A model generated the notes under the pieces. That model was not told the DNA's origin. It did not search any database and saw only the letters and a list, made by a program, of their open reading frames with translations. Below, piece by piece: positions 17,801 to 30,394 of a stretch of 64,000 bases of DNA. The stretch covers positions 17,054,519-17,118,518 of the forward strand of contig NC_133287.1 of assembly GCF_005239225.2 (NCBI RefSeq). Reading direction: 5' to 3'. Source of the stretch: Populus alba (Eukaryota; Streptophyta; Magnoliopsida; Malpighiales; Salicaceae). A program made the translations under genes and the position numbers. Position 1 is the stretch's first letter. The number at the start of each line of letters is the position of its first letter.

Positions 17801-18423
17801 AGGGAGCACTCATATAGTAAATGGGATACTGACTGTTGTGATGGGAATTGTCACCATGGTTCGCATATCACGCAACATGCCTAGGAAACTTGCTGAGGTT
17901 GCTGCTTATGGCAGTCAAGCCTACTACGCAGATGAGATGGCTAAAAGCCACGTGTCGGCAGCACCATCCATCTCTTCTTCTGAATACAAGAACATCATGT
18001 TGCGCATGGCTGAAATGGAAGAGAAGCTGAGTGTTCTCAGTTCAAAACCTCAAGCCATGGCCGCTGAGAAAGAGGAAATGCTGAATGCTGCGATCAAGCG
18101 AGCAGATTCCCTAGAGCAAGAGCTGTCAATGGTCAAGACGGTACCTACTCGATTTTCTTCCAATTTATCCGGAGCTGTTGTCTGTAAGAAAATATCAGCC
18201 TTGTGTAATGTTCGAGAGCTGATTTCTTTCGTTTTGTTTTTTTCTTGCACAGGCACTTGAGGATGCCGTTGCAAAACAGCAGGAACTCCTAGCCTACATC
18301 GAAAAGAAAAGGAAGAAAAAGAGTGTAAGTCTACACATCTCTGATAGTGCTTAGCAAAGCTGATTCATGCATGCATTTTTCTAATTTAATGTCTGTTCGT
18401 ACTTCCAGATTTTTGGATTTTGA
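14843..18423 (+). CDS. Sec14-nodulin domain phosphatidylinositol transfer protein, SFH type (14 exons, 593 aa)
   Basis: SFH proteins bind and transfer phosphatidylinositol and support phosphoinositide signalling in polarised membrane growth (established for COW1/SFH1). Exons: 14843-14888, 15441-15702, 15819-15918, 16007-16273, 16384-16461, 16569-16670, 16787-16836, 16938-17037, 17150-17242, 17342-17440, 17525-17645, 17764-18140, 18253-18324, 18409-18423 (1782 nt with stop). Order of parts: basic N-terminal stretch with [17 protein letters not shown] region at about 70-136 ([21 protein letters not shown]); Sec14 lipid-binding region at about 137-320 ([43 protein letters not shown], then [12 protein letters not shown]); a hydrophobic patch near [14 protein letters not shown]; a C-terminal nodulin-like coiled coil ([19 protein letters not shown]) ending KKKSIFGF. 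The acceptor at 17342 (AAG) is the least certain junction. An in-frame upstream ATG at 14732 exists, but [11 protein letters not shown] fits the family start better. The N-terminus lacks the FARPCFEG segment present in the neighbouring paralogue. Confidence 0.92.
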
Positions 18424-19213
18424 ATCAAGAGTCCATGCTTATGAGGCAATAGATAGACACTGTGCACTTACAATGGCGGCCGCAGAGATTTTTAGCCCCG
18501 TAATACCTGAGTGTTTTCAGACATTGTTTGCTTTTTATAACACCAACTCAAAGTCCATGTATATTATATGGTTATTATAAAATCATCCTCATGATTCTGT
18601 AAATTATACAAACACCGACCAAGTGTGATGGGAGCATTCTGTGATTGGATTGATATATACATTTTACCTCATTACCACACGGATGTTTAGGGCAATGCAA
18701 GGGTTGAGATTAATTAAAGTTTTAACTGTAAATGAAATCAAAATAAATTCTATATTTCTGTCGTTATACCAAAATTTGCCTTTCGAGTCGCAGACCAATA
18801 AAAATAATTCAACTTCTTTGAAAAAAATAGGAGTTAACTTTAACGTCAAGCCTGGTTTGTCTTCACAGAAATATATGATAATAAAGATAAAACATGGATG
18901 AAGATTAAATGTCACATCTAATATGTAGTATTGTCTTCGGAGATCGAGATTGGAAAAAGATAAGTTGAAGACAATGACTATATCACACACAGGTCCCAAA
19001 CATGATTTTAGAAGACAAATTGCTCATGCAAACTTCCTCGCAACAAGGTCTGTATTTTCTACACTCGGCGACAGAAAATTACATTAATTTTGAAAGCATA
19101 TCCCAGAGAGACAACATTTGCGATCGTATGTCAGACACTCGTATAGAAATAACAGATTTAAGTACCGGACACGAGCGCAATCATGATCTCTCATTTTCCC
19201 TTGGCAAAAAAGC
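18424..19213. other. Convergent 3' region between the two SFH genes
   Basis: About 790 bases separate the two stop codons, so both 3'-UTRs and terminators lie here. The middle is AT-rich with no credible gene. Overlapping 3' ends of the two transcripts are possible. Confidence 0.5.
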
Positions 19214-22200
19214 TTACCAGCAGAACATCTTTTTCTGATATACAGGAAGAACAAAGTTAGCCACGTAGTTAAGCAAAAAATATATTTCCCATGTAGAAAT
19301 AAAACAGAGATCTGTCTCCTTACCCGGTGGAACTTGGCCTCTTCCTGACTGTCTATGTATGCTAGCAGTTCTTCCTGCCTCATTAAAGCTTCATATAGAG
19401 CCTGCTCAGGAAGCAGATGACACCCAATGATCATGTGGATTAGATGCGAACCAGAAGCACGAGTTAAAACAAACTAAATGCATGTAGACAAAATTAAACT
19501 TTGGCCACGAAAGACCGCTGACATTACGTAAACTATTCAAAGAAGCTAATTAGCTATTAGAGTTTGCATGTCATAGATAAACTGGCCTCAACAATAAAAA
19601 TTGCCCAAGCCATACAGAGGTAAGGCACTGAATGGTATACAGTGAGATCGTGGAGATGTGCATATGCATGTGAAAACAAGAACTTAGACAATACTCTTCA
19701 AAGCAACAAACAGAAAACGAGTGGAAATGCTTCTGATATTACGCTAAGAGAATCATCACAGTGGCAGAAGATGCCAAAAAACAAAAAAAAATTACCAAAA
19801 CACCATCACATGCTACATGCAAAAGTTTCTTGAATGCAAGTTCAATGATGTGGTATTAAACAACATGATTGCCTGATGGAAAAAGAGCAGTAATGAAATC
19901 AATGTTTCTGCTAGTAAAAATGAAATTCTGGCCTAAAGAGCGATCAAACCTTTTTAGTTGCAATTAGCTCTGCTTCCAAAGCATCCACACGACAAACAGC
20001 AGCATTCAGTAATTCCTCTTTCTCGTAAGGCATCACTGATGGCTTTGCTTGAAGTGTATCAACTTTCTCCTCAAGCTCACCTAGCCTTTTCAATACAGAG
20101 GAGAGGAGGTCTGTCTCAGTGAAAGCAGCAGTTGGTGAAGGGGGATGGCACTCCTCTTTTTGAGTTGCGTCTAGGGCAAGTTCAGGAGAACTCTGATCAC
20201 AATCAGATAAGGTGCAGGGAAGCCTTTTGGTTACTTGGAATGCCAGTGAGCGAAAGAGAGTGAGAAGTGTCATAAAGAAAGCCATAACTGCTATGAAAAT
20301 TCGAACACGAACACCTTCTGGAGTCTTTTCAGTGTTGGGCAGGGTGATTGTTGCTGCATCAGAAATTTCAAATTTCACGATCTACTAAATAAGAGATATG
20401 GATAAAAGATAATGCATTAAATCAAATTAATGTGTTATATGGAGCACATTAAACATGGGAAAGACTAAAATCAAAACTACACAACAGAAAAGGCTGAAAT
20501 CAAAACATCACAAAAGTTGATTCACGGCATCTGTTGCATCAGTGGGAGACATTTACAAGGCACAAATGGGAATGGAATGCATTAAATCAAATAAACATAC
20601 ATGGAGAAAATTAAACAAAGCAACGACTAAAACAAAAAAACTACACTTGAGTTGATTCCTTGCATCGGTTGCATCACTGAAACATTTACTAAGCACAGAT
20701 GGATTTATTTTTTTTACTTCTGCTTGAACAAAGAACAGAAAACTCCAATATTAGGTGGCAGATGCAAAACGTTGCCAGCAACCACAACTAACGAGGTCAA
20801 ATGCCTAAGGCATAAAGCAGAAACCTAAATCAAAATGGCCATTCTATGATGCCATCTAAGCCCTTCTTTAAATGGGTAGTTGATTCAACCTGGTTCTTTC
20901 TAAAAAACATGCAACAATTTTAAGAAACCCTAATGACCTATTTCAAATCACATGTACTTTAAGTCAGTGCTAAACTATCAAAATGTAAAAAGGGCGAGGA
21001 TTGTGCATTGTACTCGTGTCAAAATCCATGTGAGTAAATGATCCACGGACGTCCTGCTCTCATACAATTAGATGAGGTGACAGCATTGTAAGCAACAAAC
21101 TTAGCAGAGGCTGCAGACAAGAACATAGCAAAGAGAAATAAACATGATACAGTGAACAATAGAATATAATTGCTGACCTTTGGAAACAGGCCTCTGGATG
21201 GCTGCTGGATTTTTCCATCCAGCATCAACAGCTTTGTCAACCATAGGTACGTATTCATCATACCCTGGGAAGCTACCACCATATCCTGCCTTTCCGACTA
21301 CCTTAGCCTGACAATTCAACCAAGAAAATTAACATAAATAAATAAGAGAAGATCAAGCCTCAACACTTCATCAATTTGGTAGATACCACACTCGGTTACT
21401 TACTTTTGATGGTATAAGCAAAAATTGTCACTACATCCAGGTCTCATTTTGAGCACATGCGTTTTCACTTTGCAACTAACCAAAGCAGAAATATTTAAGA
21501 GAGTGCAGGGGATGTTCCCAGGGAAATATAGAGAGAAATTACTAGAATAAATACGAAAAACAACTATTTAAAACAGAATTCAACCCCCATGCTCATGCCA
21601 CTTCATCATTCGTTTTGACCATGCAAAATACCTATCATTAAAAACAATATTCCAATAGCAGCACCTCAAAATAGCACATAACAAATTCCAGAATAATAAA
21701 CCTACCTCTTCACGAACCGGAGTCAGTCGAAGATGGGAGTAACTTTTCAATGTTTTAGGGGATGCGATATCTTCAGCTTCAGATCCCGATTCTGCAGTGG
21801 ATGTATCACTACCTTTAAACTGCTTCATGATACAAAGCAACATGCTAAAGTTAGGTAAAACATGATACACATGCGTGAATATCAAAGATGAAGATAGAGA
21901 AAATCTTACCATTGGATACCGTGGCTTAGCATAAGCAATAACCTTGCCTTCACTGTTTAGCACTTTTACAACCTGCCTGGCTCGACGAGGTTCACCATTA
22001 AGAACCATCTGCAACAACATAAAAGTGATCAATTTTTTTTTTTTTTGTGTTCATTTAACACAAATTAGTACATACACCCCCATGGGTGGCAGAACGATCT
22101 AAAAACTATAGCAGCTTGCACATCACATATAATAAAGTCCAGTAAATGACCTTCAATATTTCAGGGTTTTTCCATGGTCCCTTATCAGACTGAAGGCAAC

Positions 22201-24206
22201 CCCCCTGATCAGCACATGTGCAAGTACCACCCAGAAATTCCGGCAATTCACTGCAAAAATTGCAAAGTTCTGGTAAGTGAGAACACAAACATTTGTTTTA
22301 TAAAATATCGAGAATTTCAAAATAAAAGGTTGAATGAGAATCATGCAGAGAAGTTACAAAACAGATATGTATTATACAGCTAATTCCCAACTCATTGTAC
22401 CTGGCATCAATTATCTCAAGCAATTTGGTCTGGTACTTGTTTCCAAGAACCTACAGGTTCCAAAAAACAAAAACACATGGGAATTAAAAAATTATAGCAA
22501 GCAGATATCAGGAAAGTACAATATATAGGAGCTAGAAATCTTAACATACATGAATCTTGGATGTCGTTTTGGGATCTAGAAAAGTCTTTACAGTGTTCCA
22601 CAACAGCCTAAATCCAGGACCAGCATTGATAATGAACATTTGATGGAGTGTCTGCATCAATAAATGAAATGCAAGAAATCCAGCTTCAAGTACCCAATAA
22701 AGATAACATGTCACACGAGGAACTAATCAAAACAACAAAAACTATTTTACAGACCTCAGGGTAATTGTCACCATCAATCTTCTGGAGGCGCATAATGAGA
22801 TCCCGTGCTGACTTATTAAAGTTCTTGAGTCCCTAAATGATTTACAATGAAAAGAAGAAATTAATGGTTGAAATCTTGATAAACATGCGCTGCAATGTTA
22901 CAAGTGACATACCACGCCATGAACATCTAAAATAGTTGTGCTTGAATCTATATGCCTCTTTGCAGCAATAGTACAAGCTGGAAACTTAATTGCAAAGCTT
23001 TTCTCAAACTCCCGCACATGGTACCTCACGTACCGGTCCATACTTGTAACATGCATAAGTTTGTTAGGATCAACTTTTCCCAATCTTTCTATATAAATAG
23101 GTCTCCCCTCTTTATCCACACCATGATTACCATGAGGATAATACTTCAAAACTTCATCCAACTCTTTAAATTCAAAATCCTGAGACATGCATGGAAAATT
23201 TTGGTGAGAAGGGAAAAATGTCAAATAGCAAAGCCATTTCAAGCAAATTGTCAAATAACATGGTTACCTCCATAATGGTGTCAGTACCAAAATCCTTTCT
23301 CCATTGAAGCATATCAGCCCACATGTGCTTTGCCTTTTCAATGTCAAATTTCCTTGCTTTCAAGAACCTGAAGGGCATAAATCATGTAAGGTTATCAGCC
23401 TTTATCATTTATCAACCATAGAAACAACATATGAGACTCGAAAAAGCACAGAAATCATTACGGGTAGGATCGCAACAGATTACCTCAACATCATATGATA
23501 ATCATCATGTTTTTCTGGCAATAACTCATCCACCACCAAAGCCTGTCTAAATTGATCGACGGCCTGTAATTCCTCAACATCTCGGACATCCTCAATCGAA
23601 ACAGAGCTAACCCTTCCATCACTCTTTCTCCTATTGCTTTTCTTCTTCAGAGAATGCTTGAACTTAGTAGATGCATTAAGGGCTTTCTTTTTCAGCGACC
23701 CAATTCTCGTTCTCCTCTCATCCTCAGAGTTCTCAAAATCAGATTTCCTCTCTCTCCGCTCATCATTTCCAGAAAACCCCTCAAAACCTACCACACAAAT
23801 ATAAAGAAAAAGATCTTTTTTATGCCATATCAAAATCGATGGCGTCAATTTTAATTCCAGTACAGTAAAGTAATAAGCTCAATTAAAAAAAAATAAAAAC
23901 TACAAAAAATTAATGTTTACCAGTAAAAAAATTACAACTTAAAGCCAAAGGAAAATATAAAAAATTAAGCTGAAGTGACAAAAAACGAAAAACCATAATT
24001 AAAACCATTTGTATTAAAAACATAAACAATGAAAATTAAGCTAAATTGTTATATTTAAAAGCGATCAACACAAAAAAAAAATGTAACGAAAAAAAAAAAC
24101 TTAACGGTAAGAAACTTCCAGAGAAACCCTAAAACCAGTCAAGAAAATCAAAATGAAAAAAAAAAAACTTACAAGGTCTGGCGAATCGATCCAGTGGACC
24201 CGACAT
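19214..24206 (-). CDS. Sec14-nodulin domain phosphatidylinositol transfer protein, SFH type (14 exons, 626 aa)
   Basis: Paralogue of the gene at 14843-18423, same inferred role. Exons in transcript order: 24206-24173, 23787-23484, 23367-23268, 23179-22913, 22832-22755, 22651-22550, 22450-22401, 22250-22151, 22008-21910, 21819-21706, 21307-21178, 20353-19950, 19401-19324, 19234-19214 (1881 nt with stop). It starts [20 protein letters not shown], the family's usual N-terminus, followed by a Lys/Arg-rich stretch ([17 protein letters not shown]). CRAL-TRIO N lies at about 80-146 and Sec14 at about 147-330 ([55 protein letters not shown]). A hydrophobic segment near residues 476-498 ([16 protein letters not shown]) and a coiled coil ([22 protein letters not shown]) lead to the typical KKMFCW end, encoded by a 21-nt last exon. 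Exons 3-8 have the same lengths (100, 267, 78, 102, 50, 100) as in the neighbour. Appears intact. Confidence 0.94.
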
Positions 24207-24229
24207 CTCAGTATACGGAAATCGATTCA

Positions 24230-24840
24230 AACAAATGAATTTCACTCGATCAAATCAAACTGATCACCGCGTCAACAACTTTGCCTACAGATAGTCACAC
24301 CTGATCAAAACCTTCGCATTTCAATAAAAACATCAGAAAGCCTAGAAAATAAAATCACGAGAGCGGATTTGACTGAAATTAGGGAGAAAAAATGGAATGC
24401 AGTATAATGTATGGACTAAGCAAGTACCTGTTAGTTAGAGGTTAATTTTTTCGTTGACACGGATCACGATGTAGATCGGGTGGATATAATAAATGCATTA
24501 ACCTCGCGGAAGATGAATTAAAATATGTAACGGATAGGTTGGTTAAAAATAAATAATAAATAGGGGAATAAATTAATTTCGCCGAATATGTCGACGGCGA
24601 AACGCGAGCGTTTTTTTGGAGGTGGTGTTTGTTAGGGTAGGTTTGTAGGAGAGAGCGAATTGTTGGGGGTTGATAGTGGGGCCTACTAGTTTTTTTTTTT
24701 GTTTTTCGGAATGCCATGTGGCAGATGGTGAGACGGGTGGCTATTGAGTTTACAATGAGCCGGCGGTGATGGTGTTGTTTTTTCGGTTTTAATAACGTGA
24801 CATGTACCGAAGCCCATGAACATCTCGGGTGTAATAATTA
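24230..24840. other. Upstream region of the minus-strand SFH gene
   Basis: Holds the leader and promoter of the gene starting at 24206. The short minus-strand frame at 24442-24717 is Pro/Tyr-rich, has no recognisable domain and is not called as a gene. Confidence 0.4.
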
Positions 24841-24854
24841 TTTTTTTTTGTACT

Positions 24855-25020
24855 TTTTTAAAGTGTATTTGGTGTAAAACAATATTAAATTAATTTTTTT
24901 TAGATTTTTATTATGCTGATGTTGAAATTTTTTTAAAAATTATTTTTAAATAAAAAATACATTTAAAAAATATTTTTCATTAACAATTACAAACACATTT
25001 ACAATTCAAAAACCAATCAT
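24855..25020. mobile_element. Short AT-rich MITE-like repeat, copy 3
   Basis: Starts 'aaGTGTATTTGGTGT', has the family core (TATGCTGATGTTGAAATTT, AAAATTATTTTTAAATAAAAAATA type), and ends near '...AATTACAAACACATTT'. The GTGTaTTTG/CAAACAC ends form a short inverted repeat. Confidence 0.55.
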
Positions 25021-25379
25021 AAGACAATATGTTTAAAATAAAAGTGATTGAGTTAGACTGCATTTATATTAAATTCGTAAAAACAATTAAAACAATGTAA
25101 TAGTAAAATAAATTTTGAATTTTTTCATTGAATTGACATCATCCAAGTTCTATAATCAACTTGTTAGATTAGACCAGATTTCAAACCTATATATAAAAGT
25201 AACGGTTTTAATTATAGCTTATTTGCACATTTCATGTAATATTTATAAAAAAAAAATGCATTAAATCTTAAGATATAAAAATAAATATAATTAAACAATG
25301 AGTGTAATAAGCATGCTAAATCCAAATAACTTGAATTTAGTGGGTATGTCAAATTTAAAAGCCTTGGATATCGTCAAAA

Positions 25380-26740
25380 TGCCAGACCTCGAGTAGTAAT
25401 AATAATAATAATAATAATTTTATCATTCAAATCAAATATATAATTATTTTTTAATAGTAATAAGATTTTCAAATTTAATAATAATAATTTTACTCCTCAA
25501 ATAAAACCTATGGTTTTTTTTACAATAGTAATAATATTTTTTAAAACATTTATTAATAATATTAATAATGATGAAAATAATATTATTTATAATATTAATA
25601 ATAATTTTAAACACATTTGACCCAAGTTCTTATATTTTTAAATTTTACACTTTAAATCAAATTTATAATTTTTTTTTTAATGGTAATAATATTTTTTTTA
25701 AAAAATTTAATACTAAGAACAATAATAAGAATCACAATAATAACAACAACAACAACAATAATAAGACTCATATTTCTTGGGTATGACATCCTCTTTAAAA
25801 CTTAAGTAACTTAGGTCGAACATCCCTACTAAACCTTAATTAATGGGCATAGCCGTGCCCAACCTAGGTGTGATCTTATTACTATTTTTTTTCAATAATA
25901 ATAATAATATATTTTTTACATTTATTAATAATTATATAAGTAATATTAACAGTAGTAGTAGTAATAATTAATTTTACCCTTAAAATTAAATCCATGGTTG
26001 TTTTTTCAATAATAATAATATTTTTTTACAAAAAATTAATAATTATATTAATAAAAATAATAATTATAATTTTTATTTTTACCCTTCAACTAAAATTTAT
26101 GAGTTTTTTTTTTACAATAGTACTAATTTTTTTTTTAATTTAATAATAATAAAAAAAAACTCACGTTCCTTGGATATGACATTTTTTTACAGACCCAAGT
26201 TATTTGGGTGGGTCTAACGCCCTTACTGGACTCTAGTTTATAGGATGTGGTTGTGCCCGATCTAAGTGTGACCTTATCACTATTTTTTTCCAATAGTAAT
26301 AATATATTTTTTTTCAAATTTATTAATAATTATATAAATAATATTAATAATAATGAAAAGAATAATAAAAATAATAATAATAATTTTACCTTTCAAATCA
26401 AATCTATGATTGTTTTTCAATAATAATAATACTTTTTAAAATAATAATAATAATTTTTAATTTTACCATTCAAATAAAATCTATGGGTTTTTTTACAATA
26501 ATAATTTTTTTTTTAAATCGACTACTACTATTACTACTAATAATAATAAGCACACCTGACCTAAGTTTTTATAATTTTTAATTTTACCATTTAAATTAAA
26601 TATGTGGTTTTTTTCAATAGTAATAATATATTTTTAAAAATTTAACAACAACAATATCAAGAATAAAAATATTACTAATAATTATCACAATAACAACAAC
26701 AACAACAATAATAAGACTCATATTGGCATGGCATCTCTTT
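25380..26740. repeat. ATT/AAT-rich tandemly repeated block (period about 394 bp plus sub-repeats)
   Basis: Long runs of AAT/ATT triplets alternate with recurring phrases. A conserved island beginning 'CTTGGgTATGACAT' and running through 'cctagGTGTGA.CTTAT.ACTATTTTTTT' occurs at 25775 and 26169, a spacing of 394. The phrase 'CTATGgtTTTTTT.CAATA.TAATAAT' recurs at least seven times. An identical AACAACAA..AATAAGACTCATAT string is at about 25746 and 26697. Non-coding. Confidence 0.7.
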
Positions 26741-26879
26741 ACTATTGGTTGCAAAAAAAAAATTGCATAAAAAAAAAGAAAAAATGAGGGATGGGGAGAG
26801 GAAGGTCGATAATAAGATAATAAATTAAATATCACTAATAACAATATAATAAATTAAATATCACTAATAACAATACTGC

Positions 26880-27450
26880 TGGAATTAGCATGTTAGTAAC
26901 TTTGTCAGTTATTTTACCGGTAAAAATATCACATCATCGTATAATTTGTCATTTTAAATCTTACTACAATATTTTTTGTTATCCTCTCAGTATATATCGA
27001 TGAAATTTTTATATTTGTATTTATTGAAGGATATATGGATAAAAAATTTTGTTGATAAAGACTATTACAATATACTGATATAATTTTTTATTATTAATAA
27101 TTCTATTTATATTTGTTAGTTTTCTACGAGTGATTTTTTTTTTTCTCCCATCAATACCAGCCAATTTCACCAACAAATTTAGGCATCTCCCACACCTTTT
27201 ACGACAACAATAAACACCACTCTCATCAATTCCAACCACGGCCACCAACAAATTTTAGCAATTCCTCACGCTTTTTCCAATGACAACAGACATCACATTT
27301 CCCTTTACCCTTTTTAACTACAAGAAATGCCAAATTGTCGACCATTTCCTCGTCAAATTCCAACCACTTCCATCATTATTTCCAGCCACACTTAACATTT
27401 CAACCTAATATTTCATTTTGCAATTCCAGCCATTTTTCTAGGAGTAATCA
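26880..27450. mobile_element. Possible CACTA-like transposon remnant
   Basis: Phrases such as 'TTGTCAGTTATTTTACCGGTAAAA' in outline and 'aACTACAAGAAATG' near 27318 resemble the sub-terminal repeats and CACTACAAGAAA ends of plant En/Spm elements. No matched ends or transposase are visible, so this is a weak call. Confidence 0.25.
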
Positions 27451-27489
27451 TTTTTTTTTGTTTGGTTTTTATTAAAAAAAATAATCAAA

Positions 27490-27790
27490 TTAAATTTAAA
27501 AAAAAAAACCGAAACCGGTTCAAACCGACCGGTTTTGGTTTGGTTCGGTTTTTTAGGACAAAACCAGTTCAACCCGGTTTGGCTCGGTTTTTTCAGATCT
27601 GACTCGGTTTTTTCCAGTTTTTTTCAATTTGGGTTTGGTTCGGTTTGGCTTTTTTGATCTCAGACTTATAAAATCTAAACTGAACCAAACCGGTCGGTTT
27701 TTTCAAAATTTTAATTGGTTTAGTTGGTTTTTTTTCACGGTTCGGTTTTTTTAATTTTTTTTTTCTTGTTTTCTCGGTTTAATTGATTTT
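27490..27790. mobile_element. GGTTCGGTTT-rich repeat element
   Basis: The motif GGTTCGGTTT / GGTTTGGTTC / CTCGGTTTTTT occurs about ten times in 300 bases. Inverted arms are visible: AACCGACCGGTTTTGG near 27524 and its near-complement CCAAACCGGTCGGTT near 27684. Such CGGTTT-rich sequences are familiar parts of plant non-autonomous transposons, but the family is not assigned here. Confidence 0.5.
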
Positions 27791-28299
27791 TTTGGATTTT
27801 CAGTTTTTTTCTTAACTCTACATTTCTCTCTAATCACAACAATAAAATCTACACATTTCCCATAACTTGGATTTTATTAACTTGCTATGTGTGTTATATA
27901 TATTCTCCTGCTAACACAAACAAAATAGAAGAAATGTTAGAAAGGCTGCAAGAATGTAGAATTGACACTGCCAATTTAAATTAGGTCCGACTTTAATAGC
28001 AAACCATAAATCACATGGAGTTTCAATGTAGTTATATACCATAATCAGGGGCAAAATATTTAATATACTTGTTTTCAACAAGAAAATTGGACAATTAAAA
28101 CATGTTTTATACATAAATTAGAAGTCTATCAAAAGCCCACAAAAGCTCAAAAACCAACATAGATTTTTTTTTATTTTTAACATAAATTAATCAAACAAAA
28201 TAAAAAATTATCAGTTTAAAGTTTTAATTATTTTTTTAAAAATAATTTGGTTATTTATTTTAGGTATAAATCAAATCCAAATAAAACTAATCACCCCTA

Positions 28300-29680
28300 C
28301 TTGACAGCCTTTGTTTTTTTTTTTTTTTTTTTCTGTCATTCGACCTCTTGTTTTATTTTCTTTTTAGCTAGCGTTTTCATATTCGTGCCCTAAGACTTTA
28401 TTGCGCACGTTAAATTTGGGTGTATAAATTTTTTTTTTCTTGATTTTTATCTCTTGTGAACCTCTTTTTTGTTCTTCTTTTTCGTTTTCTATTTTTCTTA
28501 TTTTCATTGCCTTCGTTGCTGGTATGGGCTTTGATTATGTTATTTTTGTTTTCTAGGTCACCTTTTCTTCTACTTTGTGCCTCCAATCATTCTCATCTTT
28601 TCTTGTATTTGATGGACTATGAGGCTTTTTTGGGGTTCTTGGTTTGTTTTTGTGGTATCTGTGAGAGAGTTCTTCGACTATGATTTGCTTTTTACTTGAT
28701 TGGTTTCTTCACAAGGTTTGTTTTCTTTTTTTTTTTGGTTGCCCTCTTCGTGTTTGCTTTTTTTTCCTCTTTGAATTGCCTATAATCTTGTTGAAATGCT
28801 AAATTGCTAAATGATGTAAAATGCAGGTGCAAAATATTTTACTGTTTATTCTTGACCACCCTTTACTTTTCTTAATTAACACTTTGATTATGGTAATGGT
28901 AGACTTTGACTCTAGATTAACAAATTTTAGGACGTGATATAGAAGAGATATGAGGTTATAAGTCTTTCAAACTAGTTACATGATTTTGAGGTTGATAAGG
29001 ATGCAAAAAATCACAGGGAATATTCTAGAATGAATTATTTCTTGAGATTCTTGTATATCATTCACAATGTATTCTACGACCTTCACTGCCAGGCTACATT
29101 GATTTTTTCTTTAATGGATTTGTTTAGGGGGTGTGAATCTTTTCTTGAATAAAAAACTGCACAGAGTCTCTTAGAGACCCCTAGGGGTGTTGATGAGGGA
29201 TCCTCCAAAGATCAAGCTAGTACGAGTATTTTTATGTGGCAAAAGACATTAATTAAGGTATTAATGAACTTTTATGAAGATAAAGAGGAATAAAGAGAAG
29301 AAAATATAGAAGTTATAGAAGAAGAAGAAGGATTGTGTTTATGTCTCAGAATATAAAGTTTCGAACCTTTTTCCTGTGTACGCATGCTTCCTTTTATATT
29401 ACATTGATAGACTTGCTTCATACAACGTAAAAAGGGTAGAGATGTAATCTCGTAATAGTAAAATAATATTATTTAACTGTTCGTGTCATCACATCTAATT
29501 AATATAAGCATGAACTACTTGTTCGTATTTAATGGGATGTGATGAGTATCATAATTATTAGCACATGCCCGGGTATAGGAAGCTTAGTGTAGAATTACCT
29601 TTTATCTATACACTAAACCTAAAAAAGAGATGGGTTAAACTCACACGCTGAACCTAAGAGGAAATCGGCTTGCTTGTGAC
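28300..29680. other. Intergenic DNA, no gene seen
   Basis: T-rich up to about 28850, then mixed. The plus-strand frame at 28456-28683 is Phe/Leu-rich low-complexity sequence and is not credible as a gene. Confidence 0.4.
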
Positions 29681-29696
29681 TGCACCTAATAATGGT

Positions 29697-29967
29697 CAGG
29701 GATGGGCGAACCATAGCCCAACATGAAGTTAGGCACGGACGCACCATAACCCAACATGGGCACAGACACGCCATAACTAAATGTTGGGTAGAGGGCGGAC
29801 ACGTCCTGGCACAACGAGTGATTGGGCGTGAACGTATCCTTAACCCAACATATATTTGGGAGCGGACGCGTCTTGCTCCAACGTGAAGGTAGGCGCAGAC
29901 GTGTCCTGGCCCAGCTTGGAGTTGGACGCGGGCATGCCATGGCCTAACGTGAAGTTGGACGCCTAGA
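29697..29967. repeat. Degenerate 33-bp minisatellite, about 8 units
   Basis: A GC-rich island in AT-rich DNA made of units of roughly 'GGcGCGGACgCGtC.TGGCCCAACgTGAAGTT', each 31-35 bp and diverged. Because 33 bp is 11 codons, both strands remain open. The minus-strand translation shows an 11-residue pattern (LGYGASVPNFM / SYGVSVPM), which I take to be a by-product of the repeat. Confidence 0.8.
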
Positions 29968-30394
29968 AAGACATAACTCTATTTTAAATTGTGACTTTTG
30001 TATAATGGTTTTTATATGGAAAAAGCTTGTTAGAAAACCATGACCATAGAGATCATATAGGGTTTGCAATTCCAAGATAAACATAATTAAATCAAATCTT
30101 ATCATTCTAATTCAAAAGTAATAAGACACACAAAACTAACATTGGAACAATTTTTTTTTTAATGTTAAATGATTTTTTTCCTCTTATAGCATGAATGACT
30201 ATGAGATCTAAAAATATGGTAATTTATATTGCCTATCATGTCACAAGGAAAGTTAACTAAGTTGAAAAAAAGGTAAATAGTCATCTTTAGTTGGATTTGG
30301 CGAAAGATGCTTTACCCACCAAGTAATTTGGATATGACAGGATGTTAAACTTAAGTTATTTAATTATTTAGGTACGAAAAAAGATGTTATTTTG

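Noticed and set aside
29686..29940. Minus-strand repeat protein
   Set aside because: Explained by a 33-bp minisatellite that keeps frames open; no start context or neighbouring exons.
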